Positions 1 to 8,591 of a stretch of DNA of 64,000 bases are shown here, one piece after another. Each line of letters begins with the position of its first letter. The stretch's first letter is position 1. Made by a program: the position numbers and the translations under genes. The stretch is taken from positions 48,991-112,990 of the forward strand of contig NZ_JAEQNA010000011.1 in the NCBI RefSeq assembly GCF_016722895.1, in the 5' to 3' direction. The notes under the pieces are model-generated. The model was not told where the DNA came from. It was given only the letters and a program-made list of their open reading frames with translations, and did not search any database. This stretch comes from Ramlibacter aurantiacus (lineage in GTDB: Bacteria > Pseudomonadota > Gammaproteobacteria > Burkholderiales > Burkholderiaceae_C).

Positions 1-1440
1 CGGTGGTGACGGTCTGCGTGTTCTCGGCGACGGAAAGGCTCGCCGTCTCCGCGCCCGCCAAAGAGGTGATCACCGGAGCCCGGTTCTCCGCCGCGTCCGT
101 CACCGTGACCGACAGCGCCTGCTGGTCGCTGCCGCCCTTGCCGTCCTCGACGACGACGGCGACCTCATAGATGTTGTCCCCGTCCGCGTCGGCGGGGTTC
201 TCGAAGTCGGGTGCGGCGAGAAAGCTCAGTTCGCCCGTGGTGCTGATTGCAAACAGCGCCGCATCGGCCCCGGTCAGGCGGAACGTCGGCGTGTCCCCAT
301 CCGGGTCATCGACGGTAACGGTGGTGACGGTCTGCGTGTTCTCGGCGACGGAAAGGCTCGCCGTCTCCGCGCCCGCCAAAGAGGTGATCACCGGAGCCCG
401 GTTCTCCGCCGCGTCCGTCACCGTGACCGACAGCGCCTGCTCGTCGCTGCCACCCTTGCCGTCCTCGACGACGACGGCGACCTCATAGATGTTGTCCCCG
501 CCCGCGTCGGCGGGGTTCTCGAAGTCGGGTGCGGCGAGGAAGCTCAGCTCGCCCGTGGTGCTGATTGCAAACAGCGCCGCATCGGCCCCGGTCAGGCGGA
601 ACGTCGGCGTGTCCCCATCCGGGTCGTCGACGGTGACGGTGGTGACGGTCTGCGTGTTCTCGGCGACGGAAAGGCTCGCCGTCTCCGCGCCCGCTAAAGA
701 GGTGATCACCGGAGCCCGGTTCTCCGCCGCGTCCGTCACCGTGATCGACAGCGCCTGCTCGTCGCTGCCACCCTTGCCGTCCTCGACGACGACGGCGACC
801 TCATAGAGGTTGACCCCGCCCGCGTCGGCGGGGTTCTCGAAGTCGGGTGCGGCGAGGAAGCTCAGCTCGCCCGTGGTGCTGATCGCGAACAGCGCCGCAT
901 CGGCCCCGGTCAGGCGGAACGTCGGCGTGTCCCCATCCGGGTCATCGACGGTGACGGTGGTGACGGTCTGCGTGTTCTCGGCGAGCGACACGTTCGCCGT
1001 CTCCGCCCCAGCCAAGGAGGTGATCACCGGAGCCCGGTTCTCCGCCGCGTCCGTCACCGTGATCGACAGCGCCTGCTGGTCGCTGCCGCCCTTGCCGTCC
1101 TCGACGACGACGGTGACCTCATAGAGGTTGTCCCCGCCCGCGTCGGCCGGGTTCTCGAAGTCCGGTGCGGCGAGGAAGCTCAGCTCGCCGCTCGCGCTGA
1201 TCGCGAACAGCGCCGCATCGGCCCCGGTCAGCCGGAATGTCGGCGTGTCGCCGTCCGGATCGGTCGCGGTGATGGTGGTGACGGCCTGGGTGTTCTCGGC
1301 CACCGAGAAGCTCGCCGCGTCCGAGCCGCCCGACGAGGTGATGACCGGCGCTGCGTTCTCGGCCACGTCCCGCACCTGCACCGACAGCGCCTGGGTGTCC
1401 GTGCGGCTTCCGTCCGAGGCTTGGACCGTGACCTCGTAGA
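1..1440. repeat. tandem 318-bp coding repeats
   Basis: Units begin at about 171, 489, 807 and 1125, with a partial unit before 171, so the period is 318 bp (106 codons). The units starting at 171, 489 and 807 differ at only scattered bases. The unit after 1125 is more diverged. The repeats sit in frame inside the adhesin gene, and repeat number is therefore free to change without breaking the frame. Confidence 0.9.
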
Positions 1441-2344
1441 TGTTGTTTCCGTCCGCATCGGTCGGGCGCTCGTAATCCGGTGCCGCGACGAAGGTCAGCA
1501 CGCCCGTCGAGGGCTGGATCTGGAACAGGGCGGCGTCGGCGCCGCCGCTGATGGAGTAGGTGATCGTGCCCTTGCCCTGGACCGTCGCATTGACCGTGGT
1601 CACTGCGGTCGTGTTCTCGTCCCGGATGAGCGATGCCGTGTCGCCGCCGCCATCCGAGCGGATCACGGGCGCATTGGTCTTGGACGGGCTGCCGGTCTCC
1701 TTCACGTCCGTGACGGTGACGGCGATCGCCTGCTGGTCCGTCAAGCTGCCATCGGAGACCTGCACCACCACGTCGTACACATTGTTCTGGCCGCTGTCCG
1801 TGGGCAACTCGTAATCAGGCGCCGTGCGGAAGGACAAGGCGCCGGTGCGCGCGTCGATCGTGAAGAGAGCCGCGTCCGCGCCGCCCGTGATCGAGAAGGC
1901 GAGGGTGGTGCCCGGGTCCGCATCCTGCGCCGCGACGGTCGTCACCGCGGTCGAGTTTTCCGGCATCGACACCTGGGCGCTGTCGCCACCGCCGCCGGAG
2001 GTGATGACGGGCGCTCGGTTGCCGGTGGTGTCCGCCACGTCCAGCACCGTGATCTGCAGCGCCTGCGAGGCCGCCGCCTGTCCGTCGGTGGCGGTGACCG
2101 TCACGTCGTACACGTTGTTGCGGCCCTGGTCCAGCGGCGCCTCGTAGTCGGGCGCGGCCAGGAACCTGAGCACCCCGGTAGCCGGGTCGATCGCGAACAG
2201 CGACGCGTCCGCGCCACCGGTGATCGAGTAGGTCACCGTGTCGCCACGATCGGGGTCCTTGGCGACTACGGTCGTGACGGCGGTCTCGTTCTCCCGGATG
2301 GAGAAGCTGGTCCCGGTGGAGAACCTGGGGGCGCGATTGGGCAT
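1..2344 (-). CDS. giant cadherin-like repeat adhesin, type I secretion substrate (5' part only)
   Basis: The reading frame is open from an ATG at 2344 to the left edge, giving 781 codons of a longer protein whose C-terminus is outside the window. It starts MPNRAPRF with no signal peptide, as expected for a type I secretion substrate with a C-terminal signal. The protein is a string of about 106-residue modules of cadherin/VCBS-like character. Each module has a motif resembling ENTQTVTTVTVDDPDGD, then GADAALFAIS, then APDFENPAD, then DGKGGSDQQALSITVTD. The first modules downstream of the start are diverged and the later ones are almost identical in DNA. The genes for an HlyD adaptor and an ABC exporter lie immediately upstream on the same strand, 57 bp away, so this is very probably their cargo. 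Role in surface adhesion or biofilm is inferred from the family. Confidence 0.85.
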   Translation of the reverse strand, partial: MPNRAPRFSTGTSFSIRENETAVTTVVAKDPDRGDTVTYSITGGADASLFAIDPATGVLRFLAAPDYEAPLDQGRNNVYDVTVTATDGQAAASQALQITVLDVADTTGNRAPVITSGGGGDSAQVSMPENSTAVTTVAAQDADPGTTLAFSITGGADAALFTIDARTGALSFRTAPDYELPTDSGQNNVYDVVVQVSDGSLTDQQAIAVTVTDVKETGSPSKTNAPVIRSDGGGDTASLIRDENTTAVTTVNATVQGKGTITYSISGGADAALFQIQPSTGVLTFVAAPDYERPTDADGNNIYEVTVQASDGSRTDTQALSVQVRDVAENAAPVITSSGGSDAASFSVAENTQAVTTITATDPDGDTPTFRLTGADAALFAISASGELSFLAAPDFENPADAGGDNLYEVTVVVEDGKGGSDQQALSITVTDAAENRAPVITSLAGAETANVSLAENTQTVTTVTVDDPDGDTPTFRLTGADAALFAISTTGELSFLAAPDFENPADAGGVNLYEVAVVVEDGKGGSDEQALSITVTDAAENRAPVITSLAGAETASLSVAENTQTVTTVTVDDPDGDTPTFRLTGADAALFAISTTGELSFLAAPDFENPADAGGDNIYEVAVVVEDGKGGSDEQALSVTVTDAAENRAPVITSLAGAETASLSVAENTQTVTTVTVDDPDGDTPTFRLTGADAALFAISTTGELSFLAAPDFENPADADGDNIYEVAVVVEDGKGGSDQQALSVTVTDAAENRAPVITSLAGAETASLSVAENTQTVTT

Positions 2345-2401
2345 GTGTGACCTCGACTTGCGGTTGGTTGGAGGCGGTGCGAACGGATGGGGCTCGGGTG
2401 G

Positions 2402-3745
2402 TCAGCGCTCTCGCCCAGCCCGCCGCATCACCAGCGTCACGGGCTCGACGAGGTACTCGAGCGCGGTGCGCTCGGGACCCTGGATGAACACCTCCGCGGG
2501 CATTCCCGCCTGCAGCTGCGGGATGCCCGATGCGCGCAGGGATCCGGCGTCGGCCTCAACCTGCACCAGGTAGTACGGCTGCTGCGTCTCGCGGTGGACG
2601 GATCGGTCGGCCGAGACGTAGAACACCCGGCCCTCGACCACCGGGGTGGTCAGTGCGTTGAACGCCGTGAAGCGGATGTGCGCGTTCTGCCCCACCCCGA
2701 CGCGGCTGATGTCCTCGGGCCGGATCTGGGCCTCGATCACCAGCCGTGGATCGGCCGGCACGATGTCGGCCACGGTTTCGCGCGGGCCGACCACGCTGCC
2801 GGGGCTGCTGTAGCGCAGGTTCATCACCTCGCCGTCGGCCGGCGCGGCGATCACCTGGCGGGCGGAGGCGTCACTGGACTTGCGCAGCTCCTGCTGGATC
2901 TCCGACAGGCGCACCAGCGCGATCTTGAGCTGGTCGCTCGCCTGGTGGCGGTAATCGGTCTCCAGCGCCTTGATCTTCAGGTCGGTGTCGTCCATGCGCT
3001 GGCCGGCGCGCGCCAGCTCCGACCGCCGCTCTTCCAGCTTGATGCCGTAGTCGGCGACCGCCGCCTCCAGTTGCGCGATGCGGGCGTGCGCGATGAAGCC
3101 GTCCGCCAGCAGCTTCTGGTGCCGCTCCAGTTCGGCCTGCTGGTGCGACAGCGAGGTCAAGGCCTGGCCGATCTGCGCGCGCAAGGAAGCGGTCTCGGCC
3201 TGGATCTTCTCGCGCTGGCTGCGCAACAACTGCACCTGGCCGGTGAGGGCCTCACGCCTGGCCTTGAACAGCGCCCGCTCCTTGGTGAGCTGGTCGGCCA
3301 GCCGTGCATCCCTGCCGGCGGCCGCGAGCAGGTCCGGCGGAATCGCGAGCCGCTCCAGGCCGGCCTGCTCGGCCGCGAGCCGCACGGCGCCGATGCGCTC
3401 GGCGAGCTCGCGGTAGGCGAGCCGGTCGACGTCGGCGGCCACCCCCACGTCGCCCAGCACGATGAGGGCCTCGCCCCGGCGCACACGCTGGCCGTCGCGC
3501 ACCTTCACCTCGCGCACGATGCCGCCTTCGGCATGCTGCACCGGGCGCCGGTCCAGGTCGACCTTCACATGGGCCTGGGCCACCACGGCCGACGCGAGCG
3601 GCGCCAGCGCCAGCCACGCGGCCGCCGGGCACGCACCGAGCAGGAGCACCAGCATGCCCACGCGCGCGAAGCGGGCAGCGGCCCGCTGGTGGGCCGTCAC
3701 GGAATCCGCCTGGGGGCCGGCCGGGAGGTGGAGGGCGGCGGTCAT
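2402..3745 (-). CDS. HlyD-family type I secretion periplasmic adaptor
   Basis: A 447-residue membrane-fusion protein that would link the inner-membrane ABC exporter to an outer-membrane TolC-type channel. Residues about 25-50 form one membrane segment (MLVLLLGACPAAAWLALAPL). A biotinyl/lipoyl-like hairpin follows with RPVQHAEGGIVREV and GQRVRRGEAL. Residues about 110-290 are a long coiled coil, and a beta-barrel region with APADGEVMNLRYSSPGSVV and GMPAEVFI follows. The ATG at 3745 overlaps the TGA of the ABC exporter gene by four bases (ATGA), which fixes the start and indicates translational coupling. The adhesin gene follows after 57 bp. Length and domain order are typical of the HlyD/PrtE family. 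No TolC-like gene is seen nearby. Confidence 0.92.
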   Translation of the reverse strand: MTAALHLPAGPQADSVTAHQRAAARFARVGMLVLLLGACPAAAWLALAPLASAVVAQAHVKVDLDRRPVQHAEGGIVREVKVRDGQRVRRGEALIVLGDVGVAADVDRLAYRELAERIGAVRLAAEQAGLERLAIPPDLLAAAGRDARLADQLTKERALFKARREALTGQVQLLRSQREKIQAETASLRAQIGQALTSLSHQQAELERHQKLLADGFIAHARIAQLEAAVADYGIKLEERRSELARAGQRMDDTDLKIKALETDYRHQASDQLKIALVRLSEIQQELRKSSDASARQVIAAPADGEVMNLRYSSPGSVVGPRETVADIVPADPRLVIEAQIRPEDISRVGVGQNAHIRFTAFNALTTPVVEGRVFYVSADRSVHRETQQPYYLVQVEADAGSLRASGIPQLQAGMPAEVFIQGPERTALEYLVEPVTLVMRRAGRER

Positions 3746-5466
3746 TGCGCGCCCCCCGCGGCCAGTCCCGGCGAGACGGCCGGCATCGGCATGGTCACCA
3801 CCTTGGCCCCGGATGCCTGCTGCGCCTGCATGGCCTTGAGGACCTGCGCGACCGGCCCGCAGTGCAGCGGCCGGCCGCCCTCGATCACCAGCATCTTGTC
3901 GACCTGCTGCAGCAGCGCGGTGCGGTGCGTGACCACCAGCGTGGTCACCCGGCCCTTCAGGCTCCTCAGGCACTGCGCCAGGGCCTGCTCGCCGGCGCCG
4001 TCGAGGTTGGAGTTGGGCTCGTCCAGGATCAGCACGCGGGGGTCGCCATACAAGGCGCGCGCCAGGGCGATGCGCTGGCGCTGCCCCGGCGACAAGGTGG
4101 GGCCCAGCGGATCGATCACCGTGTTGTAGCCATTCGGCAGGCCCTGGATCATCTCGTGCACATGGGCACGGGTGGCGGCCTGAACCACCATGTCGCCATC
4201 GACCTCGCCCAGGCGGGCGATGTTCTCGGCCACCGTGCCGGCGAACAGCTCGACGTCCTGTGGCACGTAGCCGAGCCAGGGCCCGACGTCCGCGCGGGAC
4301 CACTGCGCCAGGTCGGAGCCGTCCAGGCGCACGATGCCGGCGCAGGGCTGCCAGACGCCGCTCAGCAGCCGCAGCAGGGATGACTTGCCCGCGCCGCTGG
4401 GCCCGAGGATGGCCATCGATTCGCCGGGCTCCAGCTGGAACGAGACGCCAGCGACCAGCAGCCGGTCCTGCCCGGGCGCGCGGAAGGTGAGCTGTTGCGC
4501 GGACAGCCGTCCCGTGGGCGCCGGCAGCGGCATGGCCGGCGCTTCGGCCCGCGCGCCGTCGAGCAGGGCGGTGATCCGCCGCCAGGCCGCGCGCGCCTCG
4601 GTGAGCAGCTTCCAGCTGCCGGTCAGTTGCTCGACCGGGGCGAGCGCGCGACCGAGCAGGATGGTGCAGGCGATGGTCACCCCGGGCGAGGCCCGGCCGC
4701 TGATGACCAGCCACGCGCCCACCGCCAGCATCAGGATCTGCACGCCTTGCCGCAGCGTCCGGGTCAGCGCGGCGATGGCCACGGTGCGGTGCGATGCGGA
4801 CGGCTGGATCCGCCCGGCCTCGTCCATCATCCGCCGCCACCGCGTGACGAGCGCACCGGTCATCCCCAGCGTGTGGATCACTTCGGCGTTGGCCAGCGAG
4901 GACTCCAGGTAGCGGCTGGCCGAGGCCTGGCACCGAGCCAGCGCCTCGATCCGGCTGCGGGTGGACAGGTCGGCGACCAGGGCCAGCGCGATGAGCAGGA
5001 GCGAAGAGGCCAGCGCGATCATCCCCAGGTACGGATGGGCCAGCCAGATCAGGGCCACGTAGACCGCCATCCACGGCGCATCGAGCAGCGCGAGCAGCCC
5101 CTGTGCGGAGAACGCCGCCCGCAAGGTGCCGATGTCGCGCAGCGACTCGATGCCGGACGGACCGCTCGACCGGGCCCGGCGGGCCACGGCGATCGCCGCG
5201 ACCGTCGGCGTCAAGGATTCGGACAGCATCGCCCCGGCCAGACCTTGCAGCCTGGCCCGCACGTAGTCCAGCAGCAGCAGCATGGCCAGGCCCAGGGCGG
5301 CGCCCACTCCGAGCACGAGCAGCGTGTCCGTGCTGCGTGAGACGAGCACCCGGTCGAACACCTGCAGCATGAACACCGCCGGGATCAGCATCAGCAGGTT
5401 CATGAACAGGGAGAAGACCGCCGCATGGACCACGGGCTGGCGCAGGTGCCGGAGGATCGGTCGCAT
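3742..5466 (-). CDS. type I secretion ABC permease/ATPase (PrtD-like)
   Basis: A 574-residue half-transporter that would energise export of the adjacent repeat protein. The start chosen is the ATG at 5466 (MRPILRHLRQPVVHAA). Longer in-frame starts reach 5718 but add unrelated, Arg/Cys-rich sequence overlapping the divergent regulator. Hydrophobic segments occupy roughly residues 15-310, with MLQVFDRVLVSRSTDTL after the first two, a hallmark of the PrtD/HlyB group. The ATPase domain has Walker A GPSGAGKSS near residue 355, signature LSPGQRQRIALARAL near 455 and Walker B VLILDEP near 475. There is no N-terminal C39 peptidase domain, so substrates are not of the double-glycine-leader type processed here. 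It is first in the operon with the HlyD gene and the adhesin. Confidence 0.92.
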   Translation of the reverse strand: MRPILRHLRQPVVHAAVFSLFMNLLMLIPAVFMLQVFDRVLVSRSTDTLLVLGVGAALGLAMLLLLDYVRARLQGLAGAMLSESLTPTVAAIAVARRARSSGPSGIESLRDIGTLRAAFSAQGLLALLDAPWMAVYVALIWLAHPYLGMIALASSLLLIALALVADLSTRSRIEALARCQASASRYLESSLANAEVIHTLGMTGALVTRWRRMMDEAGRIQPSASHRTVAIAALTRTLRQGVQILMLAVGAWLVISGRASPGVTIACTILLGRALAPVEQLTGSWKLLTEARAAWRRITALLDGARAEAPAMPLPAPTGRLSAQQLTFRAPGQDRLLVAGVSFQLEPGESMAILGPSGAGKSSLLRLLSGVWQPCAGIVRLDGSDLAQWSRADVGPWLGYVPQDVELFAGTVAENIARLGEVDGDMVVQAATRAHVHEMIQGLPNGYNTVIDPLGPTLSPGQRQRIALARALYGDPRVLILDEPNSNLDGAGEQALAQCLRSLKGRVTTLVVTHRTALLQQVDKMLVIEGGRPLHCGPVAQVLKAMQAQQASGAKVVTMPMPAVSPGLAAGGAQ

Positions 5467-5688
5467 ATCGATGAGGCTGCAGGGCGAAGAAGAAGGCGCA
5501 GAGTACGTGCGGTCTTCCCGCCCGCGCATCATCAAGATGAATGATCCGGGTGCAGGTGGTTCGTACCAGCTTTCATAGCTGTTCCAACTATCTTGCCCCG
5601 TGCCAGGCCCGCAACTGAGCAGGAACAGTGCTTGCCTGTTGCAGCACCACCGCTCCAGAATGCGCCGATCCATCCGGTGAGGTGACGC
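5467..5688. promoter_or_regulatory. divergent promoter region between secretion operon and LuxR gene
   Basis: This 222-bp gap separates the two divergent starts and must hold both promoters. An inverted repeat AACAG (5624-5628), 7-bp spacer, CTGTT (5636-5640) lies about 50 bp upstream of the LuxR-type gene. It is a possible regulator site, but it is short and could be chance. I see no clear -35/-10 pair. Confidence 0.35.
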
Positions 5689-6786
5689 ATGAATCAGGCC
5701 CAGGAGCAGGCGGCGCACGAAGCCATCGACCGCCTGTATGAAGCCGTCGCGGACGAATCACGCTGGCCGGACGCCTTGGGCGCCATTGCAACGGCCTTCG
5801 ACAGTCCGCGCGTGGCCATCCTGCGCCAGCCTCCGCGCATGGATGGCCTGATCGAGCTGAGGGCGCTGAACCACGACCCCGATGCCCAGCGTCGCTACAA
5901 CGAGTACTACTGGGCCCTGGACCCTTCGCACCGGCTGACGCGCCAGGCCGCGGTGGGAAGCTGGCTCGACCGGCCCGAGTTGTTCGATCCGGCCACCACG
6001 CCGGAGCCGGAGTACATGGACTTCGCCATCCGCAACGGCATCCGCCATGTCGCCGGGGGCAAGGTGCACGCCGACGGCACGAGCGTGACCTTGCTGGGCG
6101 TGCAGCGTCCGGGCGACCACCGTCCCTTCGACCAGGCCAGTGCTGAGCTGTTCCGGCGCCTGTCGTCCCACGTCGGCCGCGCCGCTGCGCTGTCGGCCGA
6201 GCTTCGTGCATCGCAGATCAACGGCGTGCTGTCACTGGCGGCGCTGGACCGGCTGGACGCACCGGTGTTCGCGATCAACCATCGAGGCAAGCTGCTGATG
6301 GCCAATGCGGCTGCGGAGCGGGCGCTGCGGTCCCAGGAACCGTTCACGCTGCACCATGGCCACCTGTCCTCGCGCGATGTCGGCACCGTCGAACGGTTCG
6401 CGGCGGCGGCAGGCGCTTCGATGGGGGGCAGCGGCTGCGCCTTCTCCGTGCGAACGCCGGCGGGATTCTGGTTGATCCGGGTGGTTCCGCTGCCGGGGTT
6501 TGCCGGAGCCAGTTTGGTCTACGCCAATCGTGCCAACAACGAGTCCGTTCCCGCGCAGACTTTGGCGCAGTTGTTCGGCTTCAGTCCGGCCGAATCGGCG
6601 GTGGCCTTGATGCTGATCGACGGCCTGAGCGCGAAAGAGATCGCGTTCTCGCGCGCGGTCTCGATCAACACGGTGCGCGCGCAGATCCGGGAGATCCTGC
6701 ATAAGACCGGCGTCACCCGGCAGACCGACCTGGTGAAGATGCTGCTGGCGATTCCCCGTGTGGACACCCGCGGGCGCGACGAATGA
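5689..6786 (+). CDS. LuxR-family transcriptional regulator
   Basis: A 365-residue regulator. The C-terminus (about 295-355) is a GerE/LuxR helix-turn-helix: FGFSPAESAVALMLIDGLS, then KEIAFSRAVSINTVRAQIR and ILHKTGVTRQTDLVKMLL. The N-terminal ~280 residues have a PAS-like middle (PVFAINHRGKLLMANAAAERAL) but no autoinducer-binding signature that I recognise, so the ligand is unknown. The ATG at 5689 follows a GGTGAC stretch. It is transcribed divergently from the type I secretion operon 222 bp away, so control of the adhesin system is a reasonable inference. Confidence 0.85.
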   Translation: MNQAQEQAAHEAIDRLYEAVADESRWPDALGAIATAFDSPRVAILRQPPRMDGLIELRALNHDPDAQRRYNEYYWALDPSHRLTRQAAVGSWLDRPELFDPATTPEPEYMDFAIRNGIRHVAGGKVHADGTSVTLLGVQRPGDHRPFDQASAELFRRLSSHVGRAAALSAELRASQINGVLSLAALDRLDAPVFAINHRGKLLMANAAAERALRSQEPFTLHHGHLSSRDVGTVERFAAAAGASMGGSGCAFSVRTPAGFWLIRVVPLPGFAGASLVYANRANNESVPAQTLAQLFGFSPAESAVALMLIDGLSAKEIAFSRAVSINTVRAQIREILHKTGVTRQTDLVKMLLAIPRVDTRGRDE

Positions 6787-6822
6787 ACCGGGCGGCTTGC
6801 CGCCGCCCCTCCTTCCCGTTCT

Positions 6823-7182
6823 GTGCGGGCTTGTGGCGAACAAGGTGTACCTCGACGGGCAGATGGCGCACTGCGCCTCATCCTTGAAGACGCCTCGGCG
6901 AGGAGAAGACCGATCGTCACCACCACCTGCGGGGACCGCGACCGCTCCCTCGCTGGCAACCTGTTCCATGACCTGGCGAAAGCCTCCATGACGAGGCTCG
7001 CCTTCGGCATGGCGCAGGAACTCAGGCCGCACAACGTGGCCTCGGTGGCCATATCGCCGGGTTGGATGCGCACCGAGTTCGTCCTCGCAGGCCACGAACG
7101 GACCGGGGCCCGTCGAAGGCGGGCGACGCCTGCGCACTCCATGGAGGGCTGGAACGTCACCAGCCGATCAGACGGTGGGTGA
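6823..7182 (+). pseudogene. composite remnant of AraC and SDR genes
   Basis: This 119-codon frame fuses two fragments with close relatives 8-9 kb downstream. Bases 6863-6887 match the AraC-family gene at about 15169-15194 (encoding DGALRLILE). Bases about 6910-7098 match the 3' half of the SDR gene at about 16365-16550 (encoding IVTTT, DRDR, LAGNLFHDLAKASMTRLAF). The whole SDR N-terminal Rossmann fold is missing, and the catalytic Tyr of YxxxK is His here (FHDLAK against FYDLAK). Sequence after about 7098 is unrelated. It is best read as a decayed duplicate of an AraC-SDR locus with a large internal deletion. Confidence 0.75.
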
Positions 7183-7833
7183 AGCTCTCTCGCGCATGCC
7201 TGCGCGCTTCAGCCGATCGACGAGCATGGAGAAGCGGTCCTGGCCGAAGAACGGTTCGCCGCCGAGCACCATCGTCGGCACGCCCCAGTGGCCCACCTCG
7301 CGCAGGGCGATCTGGTTGCGCTGGATCTCCGAGTCGTGGTCTGCGTCCGGCGCAGCGATGGCGGCCTCGAGCGCCTGCAGGGTCAATCCGGCCGCCCGCG
7401 AAGCCGACGCGAGATGATCGCCCTGGTGCCAGTCGCGGACTTGTCCGCCCCAAATGAGCCGGGACGTTTCGCGGATGAACGGAAGGCCTCGCCCCTGTCG
7501 CACGGCTTCGACCCCGAGGCGGGAGAGCCGCCCGATGTACGGCTGATGCGCCGCGAATTCGAGCGTGACGGGGTCGATGGTGACCGGATCGGGTCGCGGC
7601 CACCGGAAGGGGACACCGATGAACTCGGCAACGCGCGGCGCATCGAGTGCGACGTACCGGGTCAGCAGCGGGTCTGCCCGCTTGAAGAAGTCCGGATCCC
7701 GCACCGCCAGTGGCATCACGATCCGCACGTTGACCTGCACGTCGTACTGGCGCTCCAGAGCGAACACGCGATCGGTGACGAGATACGAGTACGGCGATCG
7801 GAAGGACCAATAGAGATCGAATGCGGGACGCAT
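7168..7833 (-). CDS. DsbA/2-hydroxychromene-2-carboxylate isomerase family protein
   Basis: A 221-residue thioredoxin-fold protein of the DsbA-like, kappa-GST/HCCA isomerase family. The N-terminus MRPAFDLYWSFRSPYSYL carries the SFRSPYSYL motif, where Ser takes the place of the redox Cys of DsbA. GHWGVPTMVLGGEPFFGQDR near residue 180 holds the cis-Pro loop (GVPT) typical of the fold. Family members isomerise chromene carboxylates in naphthalene breakdown or act as glutathione transferases. The exact substrate is not visible. It lies 38 bp downstream of the arylmalonate decarboxylase homologue on the same strand, so it may belong to that catabolic cluster. Its 3' end overlaps the end of the AraC/SDR remnant on the other strand. 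Confidence 0.8.
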   Translation of the reverse strand: MRPAFDLYWSFRSPYSYLVTDRVFALERQYDVQVNVRIVMPLAVRDPDFFKRADPLLTRYVALDAPRVAEFIGVPFRWPRPDPVTIDPVTLEFAAHQPYIGRLSRLGVEAVRQGRGLPFIRETSRLIWGGQVRDWHQGDHLASASRAAGLTLQALEAAIAAPDADHDSEIQRNQIALREVGHWGVPTMVLGGEPFFGQDRFSMLVDRLKRAGMRERASPTV

Positions 7834-7871
7834 GGTGCGGGGGTCTGCCTTTCTCTCGCGAGACGCAGAAC

Positions 7872-8591
7872 TTACCCAGCCTCGAACAGGCGCCCGAAGC
7901 CAGGGCTGGACGGGTCGCCGCCGGCCAGGCGGACCACGTCCCAGAACCCCGCCGGCGAACTGGCGGTTGCCGGCACGCCCAGTTCGTCTTCCAGCTGCCG
8001 GATCGCGTCGAGCGTGAGCAGGCCGCCGCAGGAGATGAAGATGCCCTCGGCGGACCGGTCCTGCGTGAACACCCTGCGGCCCAACTCGACCAGCGCCTGC
8101 GTGCTGACCTCGCCGACTTCCTTCACGGCCGTGATGGACAGGCCCTCGATCGCGGTCACGGTGATGCCCGCGTGCGCGAGGTGAGCCGCGAGCTTGGCGT
8201 TCAATTCGTCGATGTAGGAGGTGGCCACCGCCACCCGCGTCACGCCCAGATGCCGCAGGGCCCGCACGACTCCATGGCTCATCGTCGTGCAGGGCACGCC
8301 GGTGGCTTCCTCCATGGCGCGCCGCAGCGACTCGGTGAAGTCGGGGCCGCGGTAGAAGCTGATCGAGGTGCCCATCATCGAGATGACCTCGGCGCCCGCC
8401 TCGCGCAGTTCGACGGCGCGCTCGACGATGCGGTCGACCACCGGCGCGAAGCCTTCCGGCGACACGCCGCCGATCCCGAGGCCGCGCGCGACGAAGCGGT
8501 AGCGCTCGCCATACAGGGTGGGGCCGTCCTGTGGGACCTGGCCCTGCGCGGGCGGCACCACCAGTCCGATGACTGGAGCAGCGGCCATCAT
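7872..8591 (-). CDS. arylmalonate decarboxylase-family enzyme (Asp/Glu racemase superfamily)
   Basis: A 239-residue protein very close in length and motif layout to Bordetella arylmalonate decarboxylase (240 residues), which decarboxylates alpha-aryl-alpha-methyl malonates without cofactor. IGLVVPPAQGQVPQDGPTLY at the N-terminus, MGTSISFYRG near residue 75 and TSYIDELNAKL near 125 correspond to the Gly74-Thr75-Ser76 and Tyr126 oxyanion-pocket residues of that enzyme. ISCGGLLTLDAIRQLE near 188 supplies the single catalytic Cys. The position that is Cys in two-base racemases is Gly here, favouring decarboxylation over racemisation. The start is the ATG at 8591, overlapping the TGA of the upstream TctC gene as ATGA. 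The physiological substrate is unknown and maleate-isomerase-like alternatives are less likely. Confidence 0.85.
   Translation of the reverse strand: MMAAAPVIGLVVPPAQGQVPQDGPTLYGERYRFVARGLGIGGVSPEGFAPVVDRIVERAVELREAGAEVISMMGTSISFYRGPDFTESLRRAMEEATGVPCTTMSHGVVRALRHLGVTRVAVATSYIDELNAKLAAHLAHAGITVTAIEGLSITAVKEVGEVSTQALVELGRRVFTQDRSAEGIFISCGGLLTLDAIRQLEDELGVPATASSPAGFWDVVRLAGGDPSSPGFGRLFEAG

Noticed and set aside
171..1439. Four similar plus-strand frames of about 104 residues in tandem
   Set aside because: They are the complement of the in-frame adhesin modules on the minus strand; their peptides are Ser/Ala-rich without a recognisable family and the minus frame has coherent cadherin-like motifs.
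2387..4129. Long plus-strand frame opposite the HlyD gene
   Set aside because: Low-complexity His/Leu/Gln/Arg composition typical of a shadow of a GC-rich gene; the minus-strand HlyD and ABC genes have clear motifs and overlapping starts.
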